NCBI GenBank assembly: GCA_902610815.1
Contig: CACLXG010000002.1
Location: 64,834-128,833 of the forward strand
Length of the DNA: 64,000 nucleotides
Direction: 5' to 3'
Origin: an uncultured Candidatus Actinomarina sp.
GTDB lineage: Bacteria > Actinomycetota > Acidimicrobiia > Actinomarinales > Actinomarinaceae
A program made the translations under genes and the position numbers. Positions 46,170 through 54,627 of the stretch are shown here, in pieces; within the stretch, counting starts at the first letter, position 1; each line of letters starts with the position of its first letter. Below the pieces are notes generated by a model. It made no database searches, was not told the DNA's origin, and was given only the letters and a program-made list of their open reading frames with translations.

Positions 46170-47380
46170 TCTAGACTAGATAAAAATGCATCTACTTGAT
46201 AAACATAATTATCTGGATCTGCATTCCAAGAAGTAACATGGCCAACATTTTCATAACGTATGTATGTGAAGTTTGTATCTCTATTTTCAGCAATAAAATC
46301 TGACATTTCTATAGGCACCCATTCATCGTCATCACCGTGAAACAACAATGCAGGAATATCTGAATTAATTACATTGTCAGTAAAGTCCATATTTTGAAAG
46401 TCTATACCATATCTAATTTCTGTAAATATTTTGAAATAAGCAAATAATTGCTTGGGAACCCATGGATATCTTGCAGCACCATTTACCTCAACACTTTCCC
46501 AGAAATTAATTACTGGTGCTTCGTAAATAATTCCCTTAACCTTAGTTTTATCTCCAACATTTCCTAACCATGAAGAAATAGGACCTCCTCCACCGCTTGT
46601 TCCCCAAAGAACCACATTATCTGTAAACTCTAATGCTTTATCAATAGCTCCATCAATATCTTTCCATTCTGTTGTGCCATATTGAAAAATACCTGAGGGA
46701 TCTTTAGGCAGCCCCCTATCATTTCTATAGGAGATAATCATTGATCTATAACCCATATCTACAATCTCACCGGCTCTCATTTTTGCAAAAACCTCTCTAG
46801 AATAATCTCCCCTAAAACCATGAACAAAAATTACAATCCCCGTATCACCATCGTTAGTTAAATAAGCAGGGAATTCACCAAGGTCCGACTGATAGTAAAT
46901 GGTTTTATAGTCAAGACCAGAGACAGATTTTGGAGTGTATACACCTTCAGAGGCTTGACCAGACCAACTTGAAGTTCCAAGAATTTTATACTCACCTTTG
47001 TTGTCTCGTACAACAAGGCTTGTTCCTCTAATCCTATCTCCTTCTACAATTGTGCCATTTAAATTAATGAGCTCTCTTTCAACAATAGTTCCCTCGGTAG
47101 AAATTATATTACCAACTACAGCATCTCCGTTTTGTCCTATGATTCCGTATATCCCTCTTTCTAGAAGTGGGCCCCACATTTCTTCCTCTACATTGAGAAC
47201 AATTGAGTTTTTGTTAACTTTTGTTACAGAAACTCTATCTTCAGCGGTACCTATGCTTTCTGTATCATTAAAATCTGGGTTTAAGCCACCTTCATAAATA
47301 ACACCTGAAAAAAACCAGCCTGCTCCACCTAAGGCAATAAAAATTAAAACAATTAATACATATCCAAGTTTTCTAATCAT
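46166..47380 (-). CDS. Membrane-anchored alpha/beta hydrolase
   Basis: 404 residues. An N-terminal helix (about 5-27) without clear cleavage site suggests an anchor, and about 150 residues of beta-rich region follow. The hydrolase domain has IVIFVHGFRGDYS (oxyanion HG), LWGTSGGGGP (nucleophile Ser) and YENVGHVTSW (His), with ALLFHGDDDEWVP before the acid. Cell-surface esterase or peptidase-like. It overlaps its paralog-like upstream neighbour by 8 nt. Confidence 0.85.
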   Translation of the reverse strand: MIRKLGYVLIVLIFIALGGAGWFFSGVIYEGGLNPDFNDTESIGTAEDRVSVTKVNKNSIVLNVEEEMWGPLLERGIYGIIGQNGDAVVGNIISTEGTIVERELINLNGTIVEGDRIRGTSLVVRDNKGEYKILGTSSWSGQASEGVYTPKSVSGLDYKTIYYQSDLGEFPAYLTNDGDTGIVIFVHGFRGDYSREVFAKMRAGEIVDMGYRSMIISYRNDRGLPKDPSGIFQYGTTEWKDIDGAIDKALEFTDNVVLWGTSGGGGPISSWLGNVGDKTKVKGIIYEAPVINFWESVEVNGAARYPWVPKQLFAYFKIFTEIRYGIDFQNMDFTDNVINSDIPALLFHGDDDEWVPIEMSDFIAENRDTNFTYIRYENVGHVTSWNADPDNYVYQVDAFLSSLD

Positions 47381-48320
47381 TTAAGGTACCAATATAAAAC
47401 TCTGTCAATATTTGAGAATATTCTTCAGTATAAAAATAAAGAATTTGTGTATGCCCCATATCATCATATTTCTTTATATCGTATTTTATACTGTTTTGCT
47501 CAGCAATTTTAACCAAGTCATCAGAGTGATGAGGTAATACTCTGTCACTTTGCATTCCTGTAAATATAAGAATTGGCTGCTTGTCACCTTTAGCTAAAGC
47601 CACTTCAGGAGTATCTTTTAACATATTTACTCTTTTGAAAATTAACGCATAATGATAAATTGGTTCCCACAAAAAAGTTGGAAGTCCCTGATAAGTCATC
47701 TCTTCTCTTGCAAGTGTTTCAAAACTTACAGGTGCGTCTATCACTGCTATTGAACCAAAATCATTTGTTTTTGCGGGCGTCATGAGAGCAATCATTGAAC
47801 CAAATGAGTTTCCATAAATACCTATATTTGAAGGCTTCACCCCTTTTTCTTTTAGCCACTTAATTGCTGCAACCACATCATCAGTCTCATTTTGACCTGC
47901 TTCATGAAAACTATCTTCACATGTACTTTCTCCATGGTCTCTAAAATCAATTGCTAACAAATTAAATTCGCTTTTGTTCAGCATTCCCATAGGAAGAAGA
48001 ATGTCAGGGGAAAACTTACTACTTGTAAGTCCGTGCAGCAAAATAATTGTTGGGTTTGATAAATCATTTTCTACCCACCAAGATGCTATTTCTATTTCAC
48101 CATTGTCAGCGTAGATAGTTACTTCTTCAAAGTTATCTATAAAATAATCTTCTGGATTCCAATCTGCTTTTTCTCCAAGACTCCAATTATTTGGTTTATT
48201 ATTAGATTCTTCAATCCAAACTTCACAGGGAACTGCTGCTGCTTGACCATAAGCAAACCATCCTACTCCAAAATATATGACGACTAGTAAAATTGAAAAA
48301 AACGTTAAAAACTTTTTCAA
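47373..48320 (-). CDS. Secreted or anchored alpha/beta hydrolase
   Basis: 315 residues with N-terminal hydrophobic helix (FLTFFSILLVVIYFGVGWFAYG). TIILLHGLTSS, LAIDFRDHGES, IGIYGNSFGSMIAL (nucleophile Ser), PILIFTGMQSDRVLP and YDDMGHTQIL (His) complete the triad order. Similar to the downstream gene in architecture and organised as an operon with it. Substrate unknown. TSS region is shared with the divergent SAM hydrolase gene. Confidence 0.85.
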   Translation of the reverse strand: MKKFLTFFSILLVVIYFGVGWFAYGQAAAVPCEVWIEESNNKPNNWSLGEKADWNPEDYFIDNFEEVTIYADNGEIEIASWWVENDLSNPTIILLHGLTSSKFSPDILLPMGMLNKSEFNLLAIDFRDHGESTCEDSFHEAGQNETDDVVAAIKWLKEKGVKPSNIGIYGNSFGSMIALMTPAKTNDFGSIAVIDAPVSFETLAREEMTYQGLPTFLWEPIYHYALIFKRVNMLKDTPEVALAKGDKQPILIFTGMQSDRVLPHHSDDLVKIAEQNSIKYDIKKYDDMGHTQILYFYTEEYSQILTEFYIGTLND

Positions 48321-48384
48321 ATATCCCCCTTGTATTTATAAGATTACACCATTAATACTCTGAAGTGAATTTATAATCATCTCT

Positions 48385-49188
48385 ATGAGTAAAGTAATAT
48401 CTTTTGCTTCCGATTTTGGCCTTAATGATGGTTCTGTTGGGGTTGTGAAGGGCGTAATAAGCAGAATAGATGAATCAATTAAAGTAAACGATATTTCTCA
48501 TGGAATTCCACCTCAAGATATAAAATATGGAAGCCTTTTATTAATGAGGGCAATTCAATACATACCACAAGGAATTTTACTTGCTGTTGTAGACCCGGGT
48601 GTGGGAACAGATAGAAAGGCAATTGCGATAACAACTGATTGGGGAGTTATGATAGGTCCAGATAACGGCTTGTTAAACTTAGCCTGTGCAACTGTTGGTG
48701 GAGCAAAACAAGCTTTTGAATTAGAAAATGAAAATTGGATTATCCCCCATGAAGGAAATACATTTCATGCTAGGGACATATTTGCTCCATTTGCAGCTGG
48801 ATATGCTTCTGGACAATTAAAACTTGAAGATTTTGGAAAAGAATTAAACCTTGAAGATTTAAATCAGTACCTAATTCCACTTACAGATGTAACTGATACA
48901 GAAATAAAAGGAGAGATCTTATATATTGATGAGTTTGGAAATTGTCAAACTAATATTTCACCACAAGAACTTAATGATAAAAATTATAAAATAGGGGATT
49001 CTATATTTTTAAAGATTGACAATCAGGAGTTAACAGCTAAATGGTGTGATAATTATAAAAATGAAAAAATTGGAGCAATTGGAATTGTTGTCGACTCTTG
49101 GGGAATGGTTTCATTGTTTTTAAGTAATGGAAATGCACAAAAGTTACTTAACTGTAAAGATAATTCAAAAGTTACTGTTAAAGTCTGA
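48385..49188 (+). CDS. S-adenosyl-L-methionine hydrolase (adenosine-forming), DUF62 family
   Basis: 267 residues. ISFASDFGLNDGSVGVVKGVI opens the fold. VVDPGVGTDRKAI gives the conserved Asp and Arg seven positions apart, and NTFHARDIFAPFAA the His, the triad known from SAM hydroxide adenosyltransferases. The C-terminal domain has IDEFGNCQTNIS. It breaks SAM to adenosine and methionine, in contrast to related chlorinases/fluorinases. TATAAT (48372-48377) ends 7 nt before ATG, so probably leaderless. Confidence 0.92.
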   Translation: MSKVISFASDFGLNDGSVGVVKGVISRIDESIKVNDISHGIPPQDIKYGSLLLMRAIQYIPQGILLAVVDPGVGTDRKAIAITTDWGVMIGPDNGLLNLACATVGGAKQAFELENENWIIPHEGNTFHARDIFAPFAAGYASGQLKLEDFGKELNLEDLNQYLIPLTDVTDTEIKGEILYIDEFGNCQTNISPQELNDKNYKIGDSIFLKIDNQELTAKWCDNYKNEKIGAIGIVVDSWGMVSLFLSNGNAQKLLNCKDNSKVTVKV

Positions 49189-49267
49189 AATTAGAGATGG
49201 CTATTGAACCAGATATAAAGATAATTAACACTAGCAAAATTATGAATACTAAAGTCCACGGTCTCAT
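49178..49267 (-). CDS. 29-residue single-helix membrane peptide
   Basis: The frame starts ATG at 49267 with MRPWTLVFIILLVLIIF and ends TAA at 49178, overlapping the 3' end of the SAM hydrolase gene by 11 nt on the opposite strand. One hydrophobic helix preceded by RPW is typical of real small membrane proteins in actinobacteria, but there is no Shine-Dalgarno; TATTAT lies about 10 nt upstream, consistent with leaderless expression. Unconfirmed. Confidence 0.35.
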   Translation of the reverse strand: MRPWTLVFIILLVLIIFISGSIAISNFRL

Positions 49268-49280
49268 GAGTTTATAATAC

Positions 49281-49502
49281 ATGTCTGAATTAATTTTTGT
49301 TACAACCGAGAATTGTGACCTTTGCGATAAAGCTGAAAAAAAAATTGGTTTTTTAAAACTATTTTTTTCAATAAAAATAGTTGATGTTCAAAGCGAGTAC
49401 AAAAAATATTTATTGAGAGTTCCCGTACTAATCAAAAATGAGGAAGTTTTAGTTGAGGGAGTATTCTCCAGATTATCTATTGTAAAAAAATTATTTTTTT
49501 AA
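49281..49502 (+). CDS. Glutaredoxin-like/DUF836 thioredoxin-fold protein
   Basis: 73 residues. FVTTENCDLCDKAEKKI carries a CxxC (CDLC) at the N-terminus of the first helix, followed by VDVQSEYKKYLLRVPVLIKNEEVLVEGVFSRLSIVKKLF, where RVPVL is the cis-proline strand of thioredoxin folds. This matches glutaredoxin-like DUF836 proteins, usually single-domain thiol oxidoreductases. It overlaps the convergent rimK gene by 4 nt. Confidence 0.85.
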   Translation: MSELIFVTTENCDLCDKAEKKIGFLKLFFSIKIVDVQSEYKKYLLRVPVLIKNEEVLVEGVFSRLSIVKKLFF

Positions 49503-50407
49503 ATATCTATTGGTTTAGATTTATCCCTGTTGCTATGCTCATCTTCTAGGTATTTGATAATCTCATCAGCAACATTTATACCACTAGCTTTTTCAATTCC
49601 CTCTAGTCCAGGTGAAGAATTGACCTCTAACACCAATGGGCCTCTATTTGATTGAATTAAATCAACTCCAGCAACAGAAAGGCCAAGTACTTTTGCTGCT
49701 TTAATTGCGCTTTCTTTTTCTTGTTCGTTTAATTCATAATTTTCAACACTTCCACCTAGATGAACATTTGAACGAAACTCTCCAGGTTTTGCTTTACGTT
49801 TCATCGAGGCTACAACTTTATCACCAACAACAATTGCTCTGATGTCTTCTCCTTTGGACTCGCTTATAAACTCTTGAATTAATATGTTTGCATCAATTTT
49901 TTTCATTGTCTCAATAGCACTTATTGCAGCTTCCATAGTTTCAGTTAAAACGACACCTCTTCCCTGAGTTCCTTCTAGTAGCTTAATGACGTATGGAGGT
50001 TGGCCTACGGATTTTAATACTGATTCAATATCTCTTGATAAGTGAACATATCCTGTAATAGGCATTTCAACACCACTATTGCCAATTAATTGTAATGCTC
50101 TTAATTTGTCTCTTGATCTACTTATGGAAGCTGAAGAGTTTGCAGATAAAGCTCCCATTAATTCAAATTGCCTAACAACTGCTGCGCCGTAAAACGTCCA
50201 TGTTGCAGCAATTCTTGGAATCACCACATCAAAATTCATTTGCCTACCTTGAAAAAAGATTCTAGGTTTTGCTTTTGCTATATTCATATAACATCGTAAG
50301 TAACTGACTACTTCAGTATCATGACCTCTGTTTTTAGCAGATTCATAAAGTCTACTTGTTGAATAAAGCCTTATATCTTGTGATAGTATTCCAAGTTTCA
50401 TAATCAA
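49499..50407 (-). CDS. rimK: RimK-type ATP-grasp ligase
   Basis: 302 residues (MIMKLG; ATG 50407 or 50401). RSRDKLRALQLI, PPYVIKLLEGTQGRGVVLTET (nucleotide grasp), LIQEFISESKGEDIRAIVVGDKVVASMKR and VLEVNSSPGLEGIEKASG with the metal ligands E-V-N are RimK hallmarks. RimK adds glutamate to C-termini, classically ribosomal protein S6, or makes polyglutamate. It overlaps the rimB-like gene by 4 nt, the usual RimB-RimK arrangement. Confidence 0.92.
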   Translation of the reverse strand: MIMKLGILSQDIRLYSTSRLYESAKNRGHDTEVVSYLRCYMNIAKAKPRIFFQGRQMNFDVVIPRIAATWTFYGAAVVRQFELMGALSANSSASISRSRDKLRALQLIGNSGVEMPITGYVHLSRDIESVLKSVGQPPYVIKLLEGTQGRGVVLTETMEAAISAIETMKKIDANILIQEFISESKGEDIRAIVVGDKVVASMKRKAKPGEFRSNVHLGGSVENYELNEQEKESAIKAAKVLGLSVAGVDLIQSNRGPLVLEVNSSPGLEGIEKASGINVADEIIKYLEDEHSNRDKSKPIDI

Positions 50408-50844
50408 TCTTTGTTAGGCTTTGTGAGAAAACTTATTGATGGATTAACTACCCATCTTCTACCTAATGCTCTTCTTCCTATAAGCATTGTGTAATCCATT
50501 GGGCCTCTGTCAGTTAAAGTGAGTTCTATTGTTTTAGATATCCCATCCATTAATAGAGTTGTTTTAATGTATGGTCTTCTCTCTACATCACCATTAGAAC
50601 TTTTTATTCTTTTATACCCCTCTAGGGGAGCAGATGTTTTTCGTACAGTATTATTTCTTTTCATTACTTTGAACTTTACGTATTTGACTTTATTTCTTGT
50701 AACTATTTTTATATCAGCAGCATCAATTGATGCTAAAGTTGCACCTGTATCAATTTTTGCAATTACACTTTTTACATTTAAATCAGGTAAAGCTGCATGC
50801 TCCTTCCATCCGACAACTCTTTTCTCTCGTTTTTGTTTAACCAT
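50404..50844 (-). CDS. RimB-like retropepsin-fold protease
   Basis: 146 residues of the putative ATP-dependent zinc protease family (PF05618). VVGWKEHAALPDLNVKSVIAKIDTGATLASIDA holds the D-T-G-A motif of retropepsin-like folds, and IELTLTDRGPMDYTMLIGRRAL the second conserved block. Homologs (RimB) trim RimK-added glutamates, so the pair forms a modification/demodification system. Starts 2 nt after the small frame at 50847. Confidence 0.88.
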   Translation of the reverse strand: MVKQKREKRVVGWKEHAALPDLNVKSVIAKIDTGATLASIDAADIKIVTRNKVKYVKFKVMKRNNTVRKTSAPLEGYKRIKSSNGDVERRPYIKTTLLMDGISKTIELTLTDRGPMDYTMLIGRRALGRRWVVNPSISFLTKPNKD

Positions 50845-50846
50845 TG

Positions 50847-50918
50847 TTAAAGAATTACGTAAAACAGAAGCACACTTATAGCTACTAAAGCTATGTGAAA
50901 GTAAATTACAGGTAGCAT
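50847..50918 (-). CDS. 23-residue hydrophobic peptide upstream of rimB
   Basis: ATG at 50918 encodes MLPVIYFHIALVAISVLLF..., one membrane helix, ending TAA 2 nt before the rimB-like ATG. Such spacing suggests coupled translation. No Shine-Dalgarno is visible and the frame could be chance in AT-rich DNA. Confidence 0.3.
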   Translation of the reverse strand: MLPVIYFHIALVAISVLLFYVIL

Positions 50919-50972
50919 AAAAAAATTTTAATTAAGTTTTTAAAAGAAACAAACCTGTTTTTTTATTACGAG

Positions 50973-51380
50973 TTAAATTGAATTCAGTTCCTCTGAGGTT
51001 GTGTTATCTTCTTTTTTGAAATATAAAACAAAAGTAGTTGTTACAACAATCACATGGTGGATAATAATAAGGTTCAGTAATGACCTAATAATTGTTGCCT
51101 CACCCCACATAAATAAGTAACTGACTGTTGTAAAAACTCTAAGAATATTTGAGAGTAAAATTCCCGGTCTATTTTTTGTTAAAGCAAAAAACATTAATAA
51201 AATATTTATTGCAACACCTGGTAATAGTACAAATTTGAGCCATACTAAATCATTCACTTCAAAATTTGCTCCAAAAATATCAGAAAAAAGTTTTGGAAAG
51301 AAAAATCCAAATAAAGAGCTGGATGCAACAGATAATCCATCAAAGAAAACAAATATATATAGAAGTGAGAATTTTTTCAT
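50973..51380 (-). CDS. Four-helix membrane protein, unknown
   Basis: 135 residues with four hydrophobic helices (about 7-28, 48-66, 75-93, 98-120). WLKFVLLPGVAINILLMF and ILRVFTTVSYLFMWGE are its only distinctive stretches; a loose resemblance to DUF4345-like small proteins. It begins exactly where the cytochrome c gene ends (shared base 51380), so it is the last gene of the CcoN-like operon and might be an assembly or anchoring subunit. Confidence 0.7.
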   Translation of the reverse strand: MKKFSLLYIFVFFDGLSVASSSLFGFFFPKLFSDIFGANFEVNDLVWLKFVLLPGVAINILLMFFALTKNRPGILLSNILRVFTTVSYLFMWGEATIIRSLLNLIIIHHVIVVTTTFVLYFKKEDNTTSEELNSI

Positions 51381-52312
51381 TAAGGATTTGAGCTAACAGC
51401 CTCTGCAGAAACTTTGTCCTCTTCTGTTTCTAAAAGACCGCAGTCGCTAAGTACTTCTTCAATATTCCCGCCCCCAAAAACTACTCTCTCAAAGACAACA
51501 ACAGCATATAATTCATCTTCAGTAAGTTTTCCTTGAAATCCTGGCATACCTCCTATAGAAACTGTATCTTCAGCACCATAAGTAGGTCCTACTTCAGCTT
51601 GCCAACCTGCTGAGCCAAGTTGAATCCATTTAGTGTGATCTGCACATGTTGGGAAAGTGGTATATAATGCTCCACCAGTAAATGCTGGACCAACACCACC
51701 ACCACCTCCTCCTCCATGACAGCCTGCACAAGCAGCAGCGCCAGCATATACTTCTTGACCGAGTGCAATATAGTTTATTGTATTTGTCGCAGCAACACCC
51801 CTTCCTTCATAAGGAGAGCCATCACAATTTACAGCTTCTTGAGATTTTCTGTCAACATTAAGCATTCCTCTTTCACCACAGTCTTGTGTATTAGAAGAAC
51901 TAATAAGTCCAACAAGGATAAATAATGGAATGATAATAAAACTAAAGTTGAGCCATTTAGGTAAAAGATTTTCTGAATTAATTTTTATACCCATTGTTTG
52001 ATTCGCAAAAGAAATAGATTTTGTTACCTGCTTTGTTACAGTTGCTGGAACAACAACCTCTTCTTTGGGAGCTTCCTCAATAGGAGGCTCTTCCACTGTT
52101 TCGTCTTCAACAACGACCTCTTCTTCGGGAGCTTCCTCAACAGGAGCCTCTTCTTTTGGAGCAGATGCAGCCACACTCTCTCCACCAGCCCATGAATTTA
52201 ATACTTCATCAACAGATATTCCAGATGCCTGAGCTCTTGCCTCTGCTGATCGCTGAACTAAATCAACTGGTGCGTTTAAAATTTCTGCTACTTTATTTAC
52301 TAACTCACTCAT
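51380..52312 (-). CDS. Membrane-anchored cytochrome c with N-terminal RSAEARA domain
   Basis: 310 residues. Residues 1-45 form the short helical domain (LVQRSAEARAQASGISVDEVL), then an acidic Glu/Pro/Val linker (about 50-95), one membrane helix (about 122-142) and a cytochrome c domain with CAGCH (about 193-197) and likely axial Met in GGMPGFQGKLTEDELYAVVVFE. The N-terminal part is encoded by DNA identical to that of the neighbouring gene (199-bp repeat). It starts inside the preceding stop codon. It probably ferries electrons on the outer face of the membrane. Confidence 0.85.
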   Translation of the reverse strand: MSELVNKVAEILNAPVDLVQRSAEARAQASGISVDEVLNSWAGGESVAASAPKEEAPVEEAPEEEVVVEDETVEEPPIEEAPKEEVVVPATVTKQVTKSISFANQTMGIKINSENLLPKWLNFSFIIIPLFILVGLISSSNTQDCGERGMLNVDRKSQEAVNCDGSPYEGRGVAATNTINYIALGQEVYAGAAACAGCHGGGGGGGVGPAFTGGALYTTFPTCADHTKWIQLGSAGWQAEVGPTYGAEDTVSIGGMPGFQGKLTEDELYAVVVFERVVFGGGNIEEVLSDCGLLETEEDKVSAEAVSSNP

Positions 52313-52313
52313 T
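52115..52313. repeat. 199-bp perfect direct repeat, copy A
   Basis: Identical base for base to 52902-53100, offset 787 bp. It covers the start codon, the RSAEARA domain and the first part of the acidic linker of the 310-residue cytochrome c gene. Perfect identity at synonymous sites means recent duplication or gene conversion. Confidence 0.95.
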
Positions 52314-53099
52314 TGATTCTCCTAATGATAGTAAATAAGTCACGAGATACTCCAAATCTTCATCGTCAAGAAAGTCATAACTTGGATGAGGTATGTCTCT
52401 ATTGACTGATGTTGAATCTGACAGATATCGAGTTAGCCATTGAATGTTGTTTGTTGGTTCACGTGTTGCGCTAGTAGATAAATCTGGTCCAAGTCTTATA
52501 TTTCCTACATTATTAATCATGGTTTCATTTGCAAATTTATTTTTTAGAACTTTACCATTTTGAGTGTCCGGAATTAAAGTTCTAACATTTTGTGTATGGC
52601 AAGATTGACAATTTAACTCTGCGTATAATTCAGCCCCCTTAATAACCTCATTTGATGAGCTAACACTGTTATTTAGAGAATCACTAACTATATTTGTTGC
52701 TTGATTTTTTGGAATTGCAAAAGCAAATAAATATGTAAATAGACCAACTAAAAGAACTCCTGAGATAAAACTTAAAGCACTCTCATTTTTTAGTTCAACA
52801 ATTTCTTCAACTACTTCCTCAACGACCTCTTGTGCTTCAGTTTCTTCAATAGCATCTTCAGCCGTTTCTTCCTCATACTCTTCAACCGGAGCTTCCTCTT
52901 TGACCTCTTCTTCGGGAGCTTCCTCAACAGGAGCCTCTTCTTTTGGAGCAGATGCAGCCACACTCTCTCCACCAGCCCATGAATTTAATACTTCATCAAC
53001 AGATATTCCAGATGCCTGAGCTCTTGCCTCTGCTGATCGCTGAACTAAATCAACTGGTGCGTTTAAAATTTCTGCTACTTTATTTACTAACTCACTCAT
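52305..53099 (-). CDS. CcoO-like cytochrome c with N-terminal RSAEARA domain
   Basis: 264 residues from ATG 53099, which overlaps the upstream stop. Same N-terminal domain as the 310-residue neighbour, acidic linker (about 50-100), one membrane helix, then GAELYAELNCQSCHTQNVRTLIP and IRLGPDLS, the order seen in CcoO of cbb3 oxidases. In CcoO the axial Met sits in a SVVPESNMPAYPWL-like stretch; the matching stretch here is SVNRDIPHPSYDFL, with His at that position. Possible bis-His heme. Partner of the CcoN-like subunit encoded upstream. Confidence 0.75.
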   Translation of the reverse strand: MSELVNKVAEILNAPVDLVQRSAEARAQASGISVDEVLNSWAGGESVAASAPKEEAPVEEAPEEEVKEEAPVEEYEEETAEDAIEETEAQEVVEEVVEEIVELKNESALSFISGVLLVGLFTYLFAFAIPKNQATNIVSDSLNNSVSSSNEVIKGAELYAELNCQSCHTQNVRTLIPDTQNGKVLKNKFANETMINNVGNIRLGPDLSTSATREPTNNIQWLTRYLSDSTSVNRDIPHPSYDFLDDEDLEYLVTYLLSLGESNE

Positions 53100-53100
53100 T
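52902..53100. repeat. 199-bp perfect direct repeat, copy B
   Basis: Second copy of the repeat at 52115-52313, forming the 5' part of the CcoO-like gene. Confidence 0.95.
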
Positions 53101-54495
53101 GCTAAAAACCATTTCCTCAACTGTTGTAATTGACCCAGATGAGATTGCTCGAAGAATAGAAATTAAATATAGAAAACCACTACCAAGTAAAAGAAGAGAG
53201 ATAAAAGTATTTGCAGAAAAATTAAAACTTATAAGGCTCCAAACAATTCCATATCCTTCTCCGTAAATTGTTGGGCTGCCTGCATTTGCTCCTGCATTCC
53301 ATGAAATACCGGAGTTGACTCCTAGTAAAGTATTGTTGATCAACAATAAAATAAATGATACTTTAAAACCAAAAAACGTTATTTCTTCAAGCCTCGAATA
53401 TGCAACTTCTCTTCCAAACAACTTAGGTATTAAATAATAACTTAAGGATATTGTTGCTAGTACAAGAGACCCAAAAAACCCATAGGTAATAACATTAACA
53501 AAATTTGTAATTCCTAAAATTGGTAGGAGGTTTTCAAAACTTGAAATCATATGAAAAATTGTTGTTATTCCAAAAAGGACTACTGAAAAGTTAAGCAAAC
53601 TAAGCGACTTTACTTCTTCAACTTCTTTGGATTGTATTGTTTTAATATAATTTACTAAGAAAGCTAGCAGGGGAACTATAAGACTCATTGATAAATATAT
53701 TGATATATTTTCAATCCAGTTTGGAAGTACTGAACCATAATAATATTTAAAATTTGTCCAAGGTAAAAGGAATAAAAACCCCCAAAAAGTAATAGATGCA
53801 AGGGTTTTATTAAATAATACTGCTTCAAGGGGCCTAGTCATTAAAAAATGAACAATTGCCATGTATATGAAAACAATTCCTACATATATATGTGTTGCTG
53901 TATATAGAGAGTTGATTAAAAATATGTCTGAAAATATATTCAATTCTGATCTAACAATAAATAAAGAAATCAAGTAAAAAACTACTGAGCCATATATAAA
54001 TTGTGCACTTGCAAAAATTGAAGCTTCCTTTTTAGCAAGTAGGTTAAGCGACGCAAGCACAAACAATCCAAACACTACCAGAATTTTTAAAAGAATTAGA
54101 AGAGAGCTATTACCTAAATCGTATGCTGAGTTTTGGAAAAAGAAGTTTACAAGTATGTCTAAAAATTCGGTCCCTACAACACCCAATAAAGTTAAAAATA
54201 CAATTGGGAATAAAACCATAGATCTACCTAATGATTTTGAAAATAAATATGAAAAGCTCAAACAAAGTGATGCTGCGAAAACTAAACCCAAGGCTGTTTG
54301 CGTGTTAAGCCTATCTAAGAACCCATAATTCAAAACAGCATTGTTTGGAAGAAGGTTTGCAAAAGTGAAGTATGCATTTTTTAAAAATGAAATAGTGAGT
54401 GATAATAACAAGGTAAGTGGGAAAATCAAAACAAAGAGTTTTGAAAGTTCTTGTTCATTTTTTGGAAAAAACTTTATTTTCATCAACCTAGCCAA
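53092..54495 (-). CDS. CcoN-like heme-copper oxidase subunit I homolog lacking metal ligands
   Basis: 467 residues, about 12 membrane helices. Ungapped blocks match CcoN: DRLNTQTALGLVF (CcoN GRLRPLHTNAVIF), ATHIYVGIVF (YGHNAVGFF), WTNFKYYYGSVLPNW (WAGPHHLHYTALPDW), VITYGFFGS...YYLIPKLFGREVAYS (GHVHSGALG...YYLVPRLWGREELYS). Of the six His ligands, the helix-2 His is Thr, the helix-7 His-His pair is Lys-Tyr and the helix-10 His-x-His is Val-x-Thr; only the helix-6 His remains. The protein has three His in all. It cannot be an ordinary oxidase. First gene of a coupled operon with two cytochromes c. Confidence 0.7.
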   Translation of the reverse strand: MARLMKIKFFPKNEQELSKLFVLIFPLTLLLSLTISFLKNAYFTFANLLPNNAVLNYGFLDRLNTQTALGLVFAASLCLSFSYLFSKSLGRSMVLFPIVFLTLLGVVGTEFLDILVNFFFQNSAYDLGNSSLLILLKILVVFGLFVLASLNLLAKKEASIFASAQFIYGSVVFYLISLFIVRSELNIFSDIFLINSLYTATHIYVGIVFIYMAIVHFLMTRPLEAVLFNKTLASITFWGFLFLLPWTNFKYYYGSVLPNWIENISIYLSMSLIVPLLAFLVNYIKTIQSKEVEEVKSLSLLNFSVVLFGITTIFHMISSFENLLPILGITNFVNVITYGFFGSLVLATISLSYYLIPKLFGREVAYSRLEEITFFGFKVSFILLLINNTLLGVNSGISWNAGANAGSPTIYGEGYGIVWSLISFNFSANTFISLLLLGSGFLYLISILRAISSGSITTVEEMVFSNE

Positions 54496-54627
54496 TATTC
54501 AATGACCTTACTATTATATTGGAAAAATGTTGCTTGGTGTAAATGAAAATTTTTAAAAAAGATAATAATTCAATTTATATTTTTATCCAAACTTACGATA
54601 TTATATATAAGTAAGGTTTGAGGAAAT

